Shown piece after piece: positions 1 through 10,276 of a DNA stretch of 64,000 bases. Under the pieces are notes generated by a model that was given only the letters and a program-made list of their open reading frames with translations, had not been told where the DNA came from and searched no databases. The position numbers and the translations under genes are program-made. Source of the DNA: Carboxylicivirga sp. M1479 (GTDB taxonomy: Bacteria > Bacteroidota > Bacteroidia > Bacteroidales > Marinilabiliaceae); the NCBI RefSeq assembly GCF_007097485.1, contig NZ_VKDE01000015.1:107134-171133 (forward strand), in the 5' to 3' direction. Within the stretch, counting starts at the first letter, position 1. Every line of letters starts with the position of its first letter.

Positions 1-335
1 ACATATTTATAAAAATACCTGAATCTGATTATCAACGTCCTTTTGGTGTTAATGGCGTGGTTGCTTATGTATCCCACAAAGGTAAGGCTAGTGTAATTCC
101 CGAGTCAGACATTTTAACGATGAAAAAAGCCATTGAGAATAAAATGGACTTCAGCGTTGAAAACGATGCAATAGAAAAAGGTCAGGTTATTAAAGTTACA
201 TCTGGCCCGCTTGAAGGAGTGAGTGGCGAAGTGTTGGATGTGCAGGGATCCAAAAAGATTATCCTCCGCATCAATCAAATAGGTTATACCTTAATCATTA
301 ATTTAGATGATGCTACTTTTCAAAAAGATGAATAA
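1..335 (+). CDS. UpxY/NusG-like transcription antiterminator, 3' part
   Basis: The reading frame is open to the left edge (codons from base 3), so this is the C-terminal part of a longer gene; the GTG at 57 is an internal codon, not the start. The visible part has the end of an NGN-like domain (FGVNGVVAYVSHKGK) followed by a KOW-type segment (KGQVIKVTSGPLEGVSGEV). This arrangement is typical of NusG paralogues, and in Bacteroidota UpxY proteins of this type let RNA polymerase read through capsule or exopolysaccharide operons. The next gene, 7 bp downstream, is a nucleotide-sugar epimerase, which fits that role. The specific polysaccharide target is inferred. Confidence 0.75.
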   Translation, partial: IFIKIPESDYQRPFGVNGVVAYVSHKGKASVIPESDILTMKKAIENKMDFSVENDAIEKGQVIKVTSGPLEGVSGEVLDVQGSKKIILRINQIGYTLIINLDDATFQKDE

Positions 336-342
336 TTAAAAT

Positions 343-1341
343 ATGAACTCGACCTCAAACCCTAAAGTATTGATAACTGGCGCTGCTGGTTTTATTGGTT
401 TTCATCTTAGTCATTTGCTCAGTCAAAGCAAAATGAATGTAGTGGGTATCGACTCACTTAATAGCTATTACTCAACAAAACTTAAGTCTGATCGTATTGC
501 ACAGTTAAGCAACTTTGAGAATTTCCGTTTTATACAAATGGATATTTGCGACAAAGAGGCATTGGACAAACTTTTTGAGCAAGAGCGATTTGATTACGTA
601 GTTAATTTAGCTGCTCAAGCTGGCGTTAGGTATAGCATAGAGCAACCGTATAAGTATATCGACAGCAATCTAATAGGTTTTATCAATATATTAGAAGCTT
701 GTCGGCAGTTTCCCGTAAAGCATTTGGTGTATGCATCTTCCAGTTCTGTTTATGGCAACTCCAATAACATTCCGTTCAGCACTAAGGAGGCTTGTAATGA
801 ACCTGTATCGTTATATGCAGCAACTAAAAAGGCGAATGAAATGATGGCGCATAGCTATGCTGAATTATACCAAACACCTGTAACTGGCCTGCGTTTCTTC
901 ACGGTTTATGGTCCTTATGGTCGTCCAGACATGGCCTACTTTTCTTTTACCAAAAAGATAATTAACGGAGATAGTATTCAAGTATATAACGAGGGGAATC
1001 TTGAACGAGATTTTACATATATAGATGATATTGTTGAAGCAATTCAAAAACTACTGCACCTCCCTTTCGATACGGAGATGGAAAAAACTAAACCTTATCG
1101 TTTATTCAACATTGGCAACAACAAACCCGTAAAACTGATGACCTTTATCAATACATTGGAAAAACACATAGGCACAAATGCCATTAAAACGTTTTTACCA
1201 ATGCAGAAGGGGGATGTTTATAAAACTTTTGCTGATATTACACCTTTAGAAAAACGTATTAACTTCAAACCTAAAACAAGTATTGATGAAGGCTTGAATC
1301 AATTCGTATCCTGGTACAAATCTTACTATCATCACAATTAA
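343..1341 (+). CDS. NAD-dependent epimerase, UDP-glucuronate 4-epimerase type
   Basis: Extended short-chain dehydrogenase/epimerase of 332 residues. The N-terminal Rossmann motif GAAGFIGFHLS binds NAD. The active site shows YASSSSVYG and the catalytic Tyr-Lys pair in YAATKKANE, followed by GLRFFTVYGPYGRPDMA, which is characteristic of the UDP-glucuronate 4-epimerase branch (UDP-GlcA to UDP-GalA). It is likely cytosolic and supplies sugar nucleotides for surface polysaccharide. It follows the NusG-like gene by 7 bp and is probably co-transcribed with it. The family is clear; the exact substrate (GlcA, Glc or GlcNAc) cannot be fixed from sequence alone. Confidence 0.85.
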   Translation: MNSTSNPKVLITGAAGFIGFHLSHLLSQSKMNVVGIDSLNSYYSTKLKSDRIAQLSNFENFRFIQMDICDKEALDKLFEQERFDYVVNLAAQAGVRYSIEQPYKYIDSNLIGFINILEACRQFPVKHLVYASSSSVYGNSNNIPFSTKEACNEPVSLYAATKKANEMMAHSYAELYQTPVTGLRFFTVYGPYGRPDMAYFSFTKKIINGDSIQVYNEGNLERDFTYIDDIVEAIQKLLHLPFDTEMEKTKPYRLFNIGNNKPVKLMTFINTLEKHIGTNAIKTFLPMQKGDVYKTFADITPLEKRINFKPKTSIDEGLNQFVSWYKSYYHHN

Positions 1342-1351
1342 TTGCTATCAC

Positions 1352-2149
1352 ATGTACGACGAAGAGTTACCAATTGAAGAATACATCTACAAAGAGGCTT
1401 TAAAAGAACGACACGAAGATTCTGAGCGCTTTAAAGCTTTAATAGAATTGAATGACAGCAACGATGAAGATGCAGCCACTGAACTACTCTATGTGAGCAA
1501 GCGCTTATTTTATAATTACCATGGAATTGATAAAATAATGGAGGTTCGTAATTCAATGCTTCATTTTTGGGATGTTGAAACTGACGATGACATCATTCCT
1601 AACACAATGAATAGCGGATTAACTGAACATGATGAGTTAATTGATGAAGTACTAAATGCGCTAAGTGACATTGATGATTTACGAAAACTAAACCTCAAGA
1701 AATTAGCCAATCGTCATCCTGAACTACCTTTTTTAACATTAATGAAAGTAGTCGTTATGGATATTATGGAAGAACCATCTAAAAAGATACAAGCTCAATT
1801 GGATGATGCTCTTTCCATTTATCCAGATGATGTATTGTTGAAACTGCAAAACGAAACATTTCTAAACAGAAATGGAAAAAACGGATCTATTTTAAACAAT
1901 AACTTTTTGGCCAGTCAAACTTCGTCAAGCTTTTTTAAGCGTAAAACAATCCATTCTTTTGAATTGATGAGTTTGCACACTACTATTTACGAGTATCTGG
2001 TTAACAGCAATAACTTGCTTCTATTAGATGCGCTTATGTTCGCTTCTCAAACGCTATACCCCGAATGGGAAGATGCTTGGTCCGATAAGGAGCTTTATAG
2101 CGAAATTTTAAAAGTTGAATTCTGTAAACTAGTTAGTAATACTCAATAA
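1352..2149 (+). CDS. Acidic helical protein of unknown function
   Basis: A 265-residue soluble protein with no signal peptide or membrane segment. It is acidic (many Asp/Glu near the N-terminus) and mostly helical, with Leu-rich stretches such as DEVLNALSDIDDLRKLNLKK that suggest TPR- or HEAT-like helical packing. I do not recognise a family. It starts 10 bp after the epimerase and may belong to the same transcript. It converges with the next gene, with only 7 bp between the stop codons. Confidence 0.6.
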   Translation: MYDEELPIEEYIYKEALKERHEDSERFKALIELNDSNDEDAATELLYVSKRLFYNYHGIDKIMEVRNSMLHFWDVETDDDIIPNTMNSGLTEHDELIDEVLNALSDIDDLRKLNLKKLANRHPELPFLTLMKVVVMDIMEEPSKKIQAQLDDALSIYPDDVLLKLQNETFLNRNGKNGSILNNNFLASQTSSSFFKRKTIHSFELMSLHTTIYEYLVNSNNLLLLDALMFASQTLYPEWEDAWSDKELYSEILKVEFCKLVSNTQ

Positions 2150-2156
2150 TCAGCTC

Positions 2157-2822
2157 TTAAAAAAACTTTACCAGTTGTTTAACCAGTAGTGCCACATTTT
2201 CGGCACCTCCTGTAAAATAGGCTGCCCCAATATCAACAACTTTTTTACCAGACTCCTCAGCTAAGCCCTCTAAGAACTTCCTTAGTAATTGCTTAAAACC
2301 AATACCATGGTCCTTATTTGAGCCTATAATTTGATTACACTCACGAACAATCCTTTCAATGGCTTTATCAGGATAATAAAACGCTAACAAATCAATAAAG
2401 GAATCAAGATGAATTCTGGTTACTTCTGAATTAAACGAGCTATCGGCATAATGCCCAAGCTTTTTAAGTTGAGCACCTATACTGGTTCTTATAAATTTAT
2501 TTTCAATAACAAACTCAATCTTATTCAGGTCACTGCGCAATTTTGAATTGGCAACTATTTTGAAGAACGCTTCTTTAACATCGCTTTCCGTCAATTGGCC
2601 ATATTTTAAATCACTTTCATAGGCCAAGCGACGAACTTTTGTCTCAGGTATCTGTAAGTCTAAACTTATCTCAAAGTTTGACAATCCTTTTAAATTTCCA
2701 TGTTTGCGCAACAAGTTAAAAAGAAGGACTTCAAAATCATTTTTCGTCATTGAACCAAAGCCACGAGTTTTATAATTACTTATAAACTCACTTGCAAAAT
2801 TTTCATTATCAAAAACTTCCAT
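2157..2822 (-). CDS. Hypothetical protein with possible HTH segment
   Basis: A 221-residue soluble protein. The stretch LSNFEISLDLQIPETKVRRL (about residues 45-65) could be a helix-turn-helix, and the C-terminus is Gly/Ala-rich and hydrophobic (VVDIGAAYFTGGAENVALLV). No known family is recognised. It is transcribed alone, convergent with the preceding gene and divergent from menF. Confidence 0.55.
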   Translation of the reverse strand: MEVFDNENFASEFISNYKTRGFGSMTKNDFEVLLFNLLRKHGNLKGLSNFEISLDLQIPETKVRRLAYESDLKYGQLTESDVKEAFFKIVANSKLRSDLNKIEFVIENKFIRTSIGAQLKKLGHYADSSFNSEVTRIHLDSFIDLLAFYYPDKAIERIVRECNQIIGSNKDHGIGFKQLLRKFLEGLAEESGKKVVDIGAAYFTGGAENVALLVKQLVKFF

Positions 2823-3089
2823 TTAAGTATAGGTTTAAGGGTTTTGATTAAAAAATTAGAAAGAGATTTAACTGTCTTATCTAATTTCCAACAAATATAT
2901 TATTCTATTCTTAAAAGTAGTTACCAATGTTAATTGGCACTGAAATAAATGTGCTGCTATACTTAGCAAAGTAATCTCATTCACTCAGATCCCAAAGTAA
3001 CTGCGATCAACCGAATAAAATTATTCCTTATTTGTAACAACAAATGCTACAATAACAATCGACTATTCCTTTAATTAGGGCTATTATTA

Positions 3090-3097
3090 TATCTTTG
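3090..3097 (+). promoter_or_regulatory. Bacteroidota -7 promoter element for menF
   Basis: TATCTTTG matches the Bacteroidota sigma-A consensus TAnnTTTG. It covers the TTG that would otherwise be the first possible start codon of menF. Transcription would then begin near 3104, which makes the GTG at 3119 the more reasonable translation start. No convincing -33 TTTG is seen. Confidence 0.45.
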
Positions 3098-3118
3098 AAT
3101 TCTCTTATAAGACGAATA

Positions 3119-4195
3119 GTGAAAAAGGAATTTGAACAGATTATCAGTCAGGATAACTTTGATGCAGTAGTTTTATACCGCTTACCAAATGAAACAGGTA
3201 AACAGGTTATTTTAGGAAATAGTGAAAAAGTATACAATGGCATTAATGAACACCACCTAATGAGTGATGGATTTGTTTTTGAGCCATTTGACAATACTAA
3301 AATGCACGGTGTATTTGTTAATAATAACTTTTCGGCTGGCTTCCAATCATTCTCAACAAAGCAGATTGAACTTCTAACGAAGATTCTTCATCCTACCACA
3401 GAGAATGACATAATAGAAAGTGATTACAAAACTTATTTAAGTGGTTTTAATAAAATTAAGCAAGCAATTAATGATAAGGATATTAATAAAGCCATTTTAT
3501 CCCGCATAAAACTTGGACCTCATTTAACTCAAACACAAAGTATTAAACTATTTGAGGCCTTGTCCGATCAATATCCACATGCCTTTGTTTATTTCATTAA
3601 CACACCGCATTGTGGAACATGGATTGGCGCTGGCCCTGAATTACTATTACAACATCAAAACAAACACCTTTCGACCGTATCATTGGCTGGCACTTTGCCT
3701 AACAACATGAGTGCCCAGTGGAGTAATAAGGAAAAACACGAACAAATATTAGTTACCAACTACATAGAGCATACTCTTTTAGCCCATCAAGCTGAGAATA
3801 TTGAGTTTACTGACGCCCAAACAACAGATGCCGGTCCAATAAAACACTTGTGCACAACGTTTAATTTTAAATTGGAAAAGATCAATGGCAACCACGTAGG
3901 ACTTTTATACGATCTCCATCCTACTCCTGCAGTTTGTGGAATGCCAAAAAACGAAGCGCACGAGATAATATTAGATGCTGAACCACACGATAGAAATTAT
4001 TACTCTGGCTTTTTAGGGCCTGTTAAAAATGGTAGCTATCAATTCTATGTTAATATTCGTTGTTTAAATGCCACAAGCAAGCATACTGCATTGTTTGTTG
4101 GAGGTGGAATAACTCTTGGTAGTGAAGCCGAAAACGAATGGAATGAAACCGAATTGAAAGCCAAAACTCTATTGTCGGTTTTAAAAAATATATAA
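3119..4195 (+). CDS. menF: Isochorismate synthase (menaquinone pathway)
   Basis: Chorismate-binding enzyme that converts chorismate to isochorismate, the first committed step of menaquinone synthesis. Family motifs in the C-terminal half include HPTPAVCGMPK, YYSGFLGPV, FYVNIRC and the closing GGGIT-GSEAENEWNETELKAK. The frame can be opened from a TTG at 3095, but that TTG lies in a likely -7 promoter box, so GTG 3119 (IVKKEFEQ with V read as fMet) is preferred. Without it the protein is 358 residues, normal for the family. menD follows 13 bp later, so this is the first gene of a menF-menD-menB operon. Confidence 0.88.
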   Translation: MKKEFEQIISQDNFDAVVLYRLPNETGKQVILGNSEKVYNGINEHHLMSDGFVFEPFDNTKMHGVFVNNNFSAGFQSFSTKQIELLTKILHPTTENDIIESDYKTYLSGFNKIKQAINDKDINKAILSRIKLGPHLTQTQSIKLFEALSDQYPHAFVYFINTPHCGTWIGAGPELLLQHQNKHLSTVSLAGTLPNNMSAQWSNKEKHEQILVTNYIEHTLLAHQAENIEFTDAQTTDAGPIKHLCTTFNFKLEKINGNHVGLLYDLHPTPAVCGMPKNEAHEIILDAEPHDRNYYSGFLGPVKNGSYQFYVNIRCLNATSKHTALFVGGGITLGSEAENEWNETELKAKTLLSVLKNI

Positions 4196-4208
4196 CCTTT
4201 GTAACCTT

Positions 4209-5900
4209 ATGAATAAAGCAGTTTCCGATAAAAAAGTTGTTAAAACTTTAGTAGATATATGTCTGTCCGAAGGATTGAAAGAGGTAGTTATTTCGCCAGG
4301 ATCAAGAAATGCACCTTTGACACTTACCTTTGCAGCACACGAAGCATTCGATTGCTATAGCATTGTTGATGAACGAAGTGCTGGGTTCTTCGCTCTTGGA
4401 ATGGCTCAACAAACGAAACGTCCTGTAGCATTAATATGCACCAGCGGATCTGCCTTACTAAATTATGCTCCGGCAATATCAGAGGCCTATTACCAGAACA
4501 TTCCGCTTGTTGTAATTAGTGCCGATCGTCCTATCGAATGGATTGACCAAGCTGATGGACAAACAATCAGACAAAATGGAGCCTTAGACAACATTGTTAA
4601 ATTCAGTTGTCAACTTCCAACATCTAAAAATGCTAGTAATTGGTATGTTAACAGGTTGGTAAGTGAAGCTTTTTATCATTGTCAATATCGGGTCGCTGGC
4701 CCCGTGCATATTAATGTTCCTTTGGCAGAACCCTTATATGGTAAAACAGTTCATCCTGAAGACAAACAAAGAAGAATACAACAAGTAAGCTCCTGTAGTT
4801 CAATATCCAAAGCATCATTAGATTTACTTTGCAAAGAATGGGCTTCACATGACAAAATATTGATAGTAGCAGGACAACAAGCACCAAACAAACGTCTGCA
4901 GGAAACTCTGAGGATTCTATCTGACATGGAGCAAGTTGTAGTACTAACAGAAACTAGTTCGAATATCGCTGGTAATTCGGTTATTAACGGAATTGATAAA
5001 ATTGTTTCAACCATAACGGAAGAGGAAGTACACTTTTTTAAACCATCATTACTAATCACGTTTGATGGAGCTGTTGTATCAAAAATGATTAAGAAGTTCC
5101 TGAGAGACTATAAAGCCAAAGCACATTGGCACATCAGTCCAATTAATCGTCATTTAGATACGTACAAACAGCTAAGCACCTCAATTGAAGCTGAGCCTGT
5201 TGAATTATTTGAACAGATGCTGCCACTTATTGGCACTACTAAAAGTCGCTACAAAACTACCTGGCTTCAACGCTATGAAAGGTCCAATAAACATCATGAA
5301 GAATATTTAGCAAAAGATGGTTGGAACGATTTGAAGGTATTCAGTCACATTGCTCAACACCTTCCGACTACATGGCAAGGTCAATGGGGTAATAGTTCGA
5401 CAATACGTTATGCCCAACTTTTTAAGGAGTTTTATAACCAAAACAGCTTCTGCAACAGAGGAACCAGTGGCATTGATGGCTGTGTTAGTACTGCCGTTGG
5501 TGCTAGCCATATTAGTAAACAACCCACTTTATTAGTACTGGGCGACCTTTCTTTTATGTACGACAATAATGGATTATGGAATCAACACCTATCATCCAAC
5601 TTGCGAATAATCGTAGTTAATAATGGTGGAGGTGGAATTTTCAGGTTCATTCCTGGCCCATCAGATGCCGAAGAGCTCGAGACATTTTTTGAAGCCTCGC
5701 ACCAGTTAAACATGCAGCCAATGGCCGAAATGCATGGACTGAAATACCTTGTGGCAAATGATGAAGAATCATTGAACGAAAACCTCGCCACACTGTTTAA
5801 GGAAAGTGAAAGACCAATTATATTAGAAGTTAAAACACCCGCGAAAGAAAATGCCGGTGTTCTTAAATCTTATTTTAAACGATTAAAAGAAGAACTATGA
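4209..5900 (+). CDS. menD: SEPHCHC synthase (2-succinyl-5-enolpyruvyl-6-hydroxy-3-cyclohexene-1-carboxylate synthase)
   Basis: Thiamine diphosphate enzyme of 563 residues that joins isochorismate and 2-oxoglutarate. The N-terminal domain carries the MenD signature SPGSRNAPL and the ThDP-activating Glu in [12 protein letters not shown]. The C-terminal ThDP/Mg binding motif is [14 protein letters not shown]...NN, followed by [15 protein letters not shown]. The middle domain is less conserved. It overlaps menB by 4 bp, so the two are translationally coupled. Length and motifs are complete. Confidence 0.95.
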   Translation: MNKAVSDKKVVKTLVDICLSEGLKEVVISPGSRNAPLTLTFAAHEAFDCYSIVDERSAGFFALGMAQQTKRPVALICTSGSALLNYAPAISEAYYQNIPLVVISADRPIEWIDQADGQTIRQNGALDNIVKFSCQLPTSKNASNWYVNRLVSEAFYHCQYRVAGPVHINVPLAEPLYGKTVHPEDKQRRIQQVSSCSSISKASLDLLCKEWASHDKILIVAGQQAPNKRLQETLRILSDMEQVVVLTETSSNIAGNSVINGIDKIVSTITEEEVHFFKPSLLITFDGAVVSKMIKKFLRDYKAKAHWHISPINRHLDTYKQLSTSIEAEPVELFEQMLPLIGTTKSRYKTTWLQRYERSNKHHEEYLAKDGWNDLKVFSHIAQHLPTTWQGQWGNSSTIRYAQLFKEFYNQNSFCNRGTSGIDGCVSTAVGASHISKQPTLLVLGDLSFMYDNNGLWNQHLSSNLRIIVVNNGGGGIFRFIPGPSDAEELETFFEASHQLNMQPMAEMHGLKYLVANDEESLNENLATLFKESERPIILEVKTPAKENAGVLKSYFKRLKEEL

Positions 5901-6718
5901 GCCAACGCAACTGGAGTTCTGTAAAAGAATACGAAGATATTAAATTTGAATTCTTCGAAGGAATTGGAAAAATTACGATTAACCGTCCTCGTGTTTACAA
6001 TGCCTTTCGTCCGAAAACAATTATTGAGTTATTGGATGCTTTTGATATTTGTAAAGAACGACAAGACATTGGAGTGATTGTACTAACAGGTGCAGGAGAT
6101 AAAGCTTTCTGCTCTGGCGGCGATCAAAATGTTAAAGGCCATGGAGGTTATATTGATGAAGGTGGTGTACCACGCCTAAATGTACTCGATTTACATAAAC
6201 GTATACGCTCAATGCCCAAACCTGTGGTAGCTATGGTAAATGGTTACGCCATTGGTGGTGGTCATGTTCTACACGTTGTTTGCGATTTAACCATATCATC
6301 GGATAATGCAATATACGGACAAAGTGGACCGAAAGTAGGTAGTTTCGATGGTGGATTCGGTTCATCATACCTAGCACGCCACGTAGGCCAGAAAAAAGCC
6401 CGCGAAATATGGTTCTTATGCAAACAATACTCGGCTAAAGAAGCAGAGGATATGGGATTAGTCAACACTGTTGTCCCTCTTGAGGAATTAGAAGATACAA
6501 CAGTTGAATGGTGCAAAACAATGCTACAAAGGAGCCCTATGGCTCTACGTATGATTAAACGAGGTTTAAACGCCGAATTAGATGGCCAAACTGGCATAAT
6601 GGAAATGGCTGGCGATGCTACATTGATGTTCTACCTAATGGAGGAAGCACAAGAAGGCAGAAATGCATTTTTAGAGAAGCGTGACCCAGATTTCCAACAG
6701 TTCCCTAAGTTTCCATAA
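5897..6718 (+). CDS. menB: 1,4-dihydroxy-2-naphthoyl-CoA synthase
   Basis: Crotonase-fold enzyme of 273 residues that closes the naphthoquinone ring from o-succinylbenzoyl-CoA. Visible are the oxyanion and active-site segments [19 protein letters not shown] and [18 protein letters not shown], and the MenB-specific [18 protein letters not shown]. It is the last gene of menF-menD-menB and is followed directly by a terminator. menC, menE and menA are not in the window and must lie elsewhere. Confidence 0.95.
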   Translation: MSQRNWSSVKEYEDIKFEFFEGIGKITINRPRVYNAFRPKTIIELLDAFDICKERQDIGVIVLTGAGDKAFCSGGDQNVKGHGGYIDEGGVPRLNVLDLHKRIRSMPKPVVAMVNGYAIGGGHVLHVVCDLTISSDNAIYGQSGPKVGSFDGGFGSSYLARHVGQKKAREIWFLCKQYSAKEAEDMGLVNTVVPLEELEDTTVEWCKTMLQRSPMALRMIKRGLNAELDGQTGIMEMAGDATLMFYLMEEAQEGRNAFLEKRDPDFQQFPKFP

Positions 6719-6748
6719 ACTTAGAAGACAAACTATAATTTTATAAAA

Positions 6749-6785
6749 AAAGCGTTGCTCATATTAAATGAACAACGCTTTTTCA
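6749..6785. terminator. Bidirectional terminator between menB and lysE-like gene
   Basis: Perfect 9-bp stem AAAGCGTTG / CAACGCTTT with an A-run before and a T-run after, so it can stop transcription from both convergent genes. Confidence 0.85.
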
Positions 6786-6804
6786 TTTTTAGCTTATCGT
6801 TAAA

Positions 6805-7443
6805 CTAAAAAATATATTCTTTACTTATCCATATAGTAAAAGCTATTATCACTAACACGATAATGGAGCTTCCTGCAATTTTATTAATCCAAAATAATCG
6901 TCGTAGGTTAATTTTTGAACGAAACAAATTAACTAAAGAACTTAGAATTAACCACCAGGTTGAAGCTCCTACAAATACACCACCAATTAATAGCAAATTA
7001 TCTATTGCAGTGTTTTCTGCTCCCACAACACGAAAGCCTGCAAAAAAGGCTAAAAACAAGAACACTGCTAAAGGATTAGCTATTGTTAGTGCAAAAGTGG
7101 AAAAGAAATCTTGGATTAAACTGGCACTTTTCTTTTTCTGTCGCCTCAGCTGTACAGCAGGGTTAGTCAAATATATTTTAAAACCTAAGGAAATAAGTAT
7201 AATAGCTCCAAAGATTTGAATCCATAACAATTGAGATTCTATAAAACCAACAATAAAAGACAAGCTAAAACCAGCAATAATGGCATAAATGGTATCAGAA
7301 ACTGCTGCCCCTAATCCTGATACAAAACCTGACAAATGACCTTTATTAAGCGTACGCTGTATAACCAGCACACCTATTGGCCCTAGAGGAATGGAAGCCG
7401 AAATCCCAATTATTACACCATCAATTATATTTCCCAAATCCAT
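6805..7443 (-). CDS. LysE/RhtB-family amino-acid exporter
   Basis: Inner-membrane protein of 212 residues with about six hydrophobic segments. The N-terminus contains the family signature SIPLGPIGVLVIQRTLNKG with SGLGAAVSDTIYAIIAG following it. Members export amino acids such as lysine, threonine or homoserine lactones; the substrate here is unknown. It is a single gene convergent with menB. Confidence 0.82.
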   Translation of the reverse strand: MDLGNIIDGVIIGISASIPLGPIGVLVIQRTLNKGHLSGFVSGLGAAVSDTIYAIIAGFSLSFIVGFIESQLLWIQIFGAIILISLGFKIYLTNPAVQLRRQKKKSASLIQDFFSTFALTIANPLAVFLFLAFFAGFRVVGAENTAIDNLLLIGGVFVGASTWWLILSSLVNLFRSKINLRRLFWINKIAGSSIIVLVIIAFTIWISKEYIF

Positions 7444-7780
7444 TCATTCTGTTTTAACACACCACCAATTATTAATTTTAAAAGATAAGGCTCATTTATT
7501 AATAGTTCGTGGCTACTTCTAACTTTTAACGCAAAAGTTTCGCAAAATTATAAAAACCTTTTCACATTAAAAGTGGATAGGACATATTAATTACGGCAAA
7601 AACAGACATCATGGATGAGTGGGGTCAAATCTCATCGAATTAGCTTGAGTAAAGCAGTACAAAATCACAGTTGTGTTTAACTACTAAATTCACACATATT
7701 TTACAAATATCATTGATAATCAAACATTAATGCAAATCTAATGTTGAAATGGTATATAGAAAACATTAACTTGAAGCGAT

Positions 7781-7819
7781 TTAACACAAACTTAACATTC
7801 GCTTAATTTTAAATCAACG
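7781..7819 (+). promoter_or_regulatory. Pho-box-like 11-bp direct repeat array upstream of PiT transporter
   Basis: TTAACA at 7781, TTAACA at 7792, TTAATT at 7803 and TCAACG at 7814 are spaced exactly 11 bp apart, the geometry used by PhoB/OmpR-type dimers. The rest of the 438-bp gap (7444-7881) holds an inverted repeat TACTTAG/CTAAGTA at 7823-7841 and no recognisable gene. The same kind of array precedes the porin at 14599. Binding by the PhoB-like regulator at 12525-13217 is inferred. Confidence 0.6.
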
Positions 7820-7839
7820 CTATACTTAGAACGACTAAG

Positions 7840-7847
7840 TATGTTTG
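7840..7847 (+). promoter_or_regulatory. -7 element of PiT transporter promoter
   Basis: TATGTTTG matches TAnnTTTG and lies 35 bp before the ATG at 7882 and about 20 bp after the last repeat of the Pho-box-like array. This is consistent with activator-dependent transcription; no clear -33 element is present. Confidence 0.5.
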
Positions 7848-7881
7848 CCTCGCGAAAAAGAACTATAAATAACATTTTCAG

Positions 7882-10131
7882 ATGGAAAACATTTATTTAA
7901 TTCTGGTCATTGTTTTATTTGCATTGGCCATCTCTGATTTGATAGTAGGTGTTAGTAATGACGCTGTTAACTTCCTCAACTCAGCAATTGGAGCCAAAGC
8001 TGCTCCATACAAGTACATCATGATTGTTGCTGCGCTTGGTATTTTGTTTGGAGCAACTTTCTCAAGTGGTATGATGGAGGTAGCTAGAAAAGGTATTTTT
8101 AATCCACAGTACTTCATCTTCTCCGAAATCATGATCATCTTTTTAGCCGTGATGATTACCGATGTAATACTGCTCGATGTGTTTAATACATTTGGCATGC
8201 CAACATCAACAACGGTGTCGATTGTATTTGAAGTATTGGGAGCAGCTGTTGCTGTAGCCATTATTAAAGTATCAAACAACCCAGAAATGGGCATTAGCGA
8301 GTACATCAATACAGCTAAAGCTTTGGCCATTATCTCAGGTATATTGCTGTCGGTTGTGATATCGTTTAGTGTTGGTGCTTTGGTTCAATACATTACCAGA
8401 TTAATATTCTCATTTGATTACGATAAACGCCTGAATTACTTTGGTGCAATTTGGGGTGGTATAGCAATTACAGCCATTACATACTTTATTTTGGTTAAAG
8501 GTGCAAAAGGGGCTTCATTTATGGATGCGTCGACCAAAGACTGGATAAAAAACAATGGCTTAACAATTATAGCTATCAGCTTAGTTGGCTGGACGATACT
8601 ATTGCAAATACTTAAATTGGTATTTAAGGTTGATATTTTGAAGATTATTGTTTTGGCTGGTACATTTTCATTAGCCATGGCCTTTGCAGGAAATGACTTG
8701 GTTAACTTCATTGGTGTACCCTTAGCTGGATTTGAGTCATTTAAAATATTTGCTCAATCGGGAAGTATCAATACAAGCATGGAGGCTCTTGCTGGAAAAG
8801 TAAGCACGCCAACCTATATGCTGATTATTGCTGGTGCCATAATGGTTATTACCCTTTGGACCTCTAAAAAGGCAAAAGCGGTTGTAAAAACATCCTTAGA
8901 CCTTAGTCGTCAGCACGAAGGCGACGAACGATTTGGTTCATCTTACTTTGCTCGTTCTCTTGTACGCGTTTCAATCAACGCTTCCAAAACAGTTTCATCG
9001 GCATTGCCAACTTCAGTTACAAATGCTATCAATCGTCAGTTTGACTCGAGTAATTACGATGAAAGACGAAAAGAATTGGGAGCTGAAGCGCCAGTATTTG
9101 ATATGTTGCGTGCCTCGGTAAACCTGGTTGTAGCGAGTATTCTAATTTCGATTGCCACCAACATGAAATTACCTTTATCGACCACTTATGTTACGTTTAT
9201 GGTTGCAATGGGTAGTTCATTGGCGGATAGAGCATGGGGTCGAGAAAGTGCCGTTTACCGTATCACTGGTGTACTATCAGTTATTGGCGGTTGGTTTTTC
9301 ACTGCCTTATCAGCCTTTACAGTTGCCTTTATCATGGCAATGCTTATTAGTACGATAGGACTTTGGTTTGTAGCTGTATTAGTTGCACTAGCTGTTTATG
9401 TCGTTTTCAGAACTCACATCATCCATAAGAAAAACACTAAGACTGAAGATGAAATAGATGAGTTTGAAATTGAAGAAGTTAATGGTGAAATTTTGGTAGA
9501 GAAAGTACTTGAAAAATGTAAGTATAGTGTTACTGACATTTTAAAGAAAGTATCACAATTATATGCTCAGGCCATTAATGACTTTGAAGCTGAAGATCGA
9601 AGAAGCTTAAAAGAGATAAATAAAGAAGTTAAGCTGATTAACAAGAAAGCTAAAAAGCTTAAGGGCAATGTTTACCCTACAGTTAAAAAACTTCAGGAGC
9701 AATCAATTGATTCAAGCTTATACTACATTCAAGTTGTTGACTACTTACGTGAAGTAGCTCATTGTCTATCGTATGTTACTGAGCCAACTTTTGAACACAT
9801 TGATAATAATCACAAGGTGTTTACAGCTGAGCAATTTGAAGAATTGGTTCAAACGCGTAATGATGTTCAGGACTTTATGGCCAAAGCAATTCGAATTATC
9901 ACGCAAGGCGATTATGCAGCCTTAGATGAGTTAATTGAGCAACAGCAAAGCATTTTTAGTGTTATGCGAGATAACCGCAAAAAGCAGCTTAAACGTATTA
10001 AAAACGAAAAAGCTGGCACTAAGGTTAGTCTTCTTTACTTAAATGTGTTGCACGAAACTCAAAACTTGATGCTTCACTTGGTTAACCTAGTAAAAGCACA
10101 ACGTGATTTTATTGATTTTCAATCAAAATAA
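7882..10131 (+). CDS. PiT-family inorganic phosphate transporter with PhoU-like C-terminal domain
   Basis: A 749-residue membrane protein. The N-terminal 500 residues hold the two PiT signature repeats, GVSNDAVNFLNSAIGAKAA near residue 25 and AFAGNDLVNFIGVPLAGFES near residue 270, among about ten membrane spans. From about residue 525 to the end the chain is hydrophilic, helical and charged (IKNEKAGTKVSLLYLNVLHE), resembling PhoU/DUF47 proteins that are separate genes in other bacteria. It takes up phosphate by cation symport. The Pho-box-like array upstream and the nearby PhoR/PhoB pair and porin suggest phosphate-starvation control. Confidence 0.9.
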   Translation: MENIYLILVIVLFALAISDLIVGVSNDAVNFLNSAIGAKAAPYKYIMIVAALGILFGATFSSGMMEVARKGIFNPQYFIFSEIMIIFLAVMITDVILLDVFNTFGMPTSTTVSIVFEVLGAAVAVAIIKVSNNPEMGISEYINTAKALAIISGILLSVVISFSVGALVQYITRLIFSFDYDKRLNYFGAIWGGIAITAITYFILVKGAKGASFMDASTKDWIKNNGLTIIAISLVGWTILLQILKLVFKVDILKIIVLAGTFSLAMAFAGNDLVNFIGVPLAGFESFKIFAQSGSINTSMEALAGKVSTPTYMLIIAGAIMVITLWTSKKAKAVVKTSLDLSRQHEGDERFGSSYFARSLVRVSINASKTVSSALPTSVTNAINRQFDSSNYDERRKELGAEAPVFDMLRASVNLVVASILISIATNMKLPLSTTYVTFMVAMGSSLADRAWGRESAVYRITGVLSVIGGWFFTALSAFTVAFIMAMLISTIGLWFVAVLVALAVYVVFRTHIIHKKNTKTEDEIDEFEIEEVNGEILVEKVLEKCKYSVTDILKKVSQLYAQAINDFEAEDRRSLKEINKEVKLINKKAKKLKGNVYPTVKKLQEQSIDSSLYYIQVVDYLREVAHCLSYVTEPTFEHIDNNHKVFTAEQFEELVQTRNDVQDFMAKAIRIITQGDYAALDELIEQQQSIFSVMRDNRKKQLKRIKNEKAGTKVSLLYLNVLHETQNLMLHLVNLVKAQRDFIDFQSK

Positions 10132-10152
10132 GAGCATTTTATAAATAAGTAA

Positions 10153-10187
10153 AGCCGCAGGAGTTATTATTCTTGCGGCTTTTTTAT
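10153..10187 (+). terminator. Terminator of PiT transporter gene
   Basis: Stem AGCCGCA / TGCGGCT with a T-run (TTTTTT) after it, 22 bp downstream of the stop codon. Confidence 0.85.
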
Positions 10188-10276
10188 GTACTCCTGTTGG
10201 TGAATTATAAGTGAATATTTCGTTGTTATTGCTATAACATACAAGGCTGTTAAGCTAACACATTAAGCTGTTTGTA

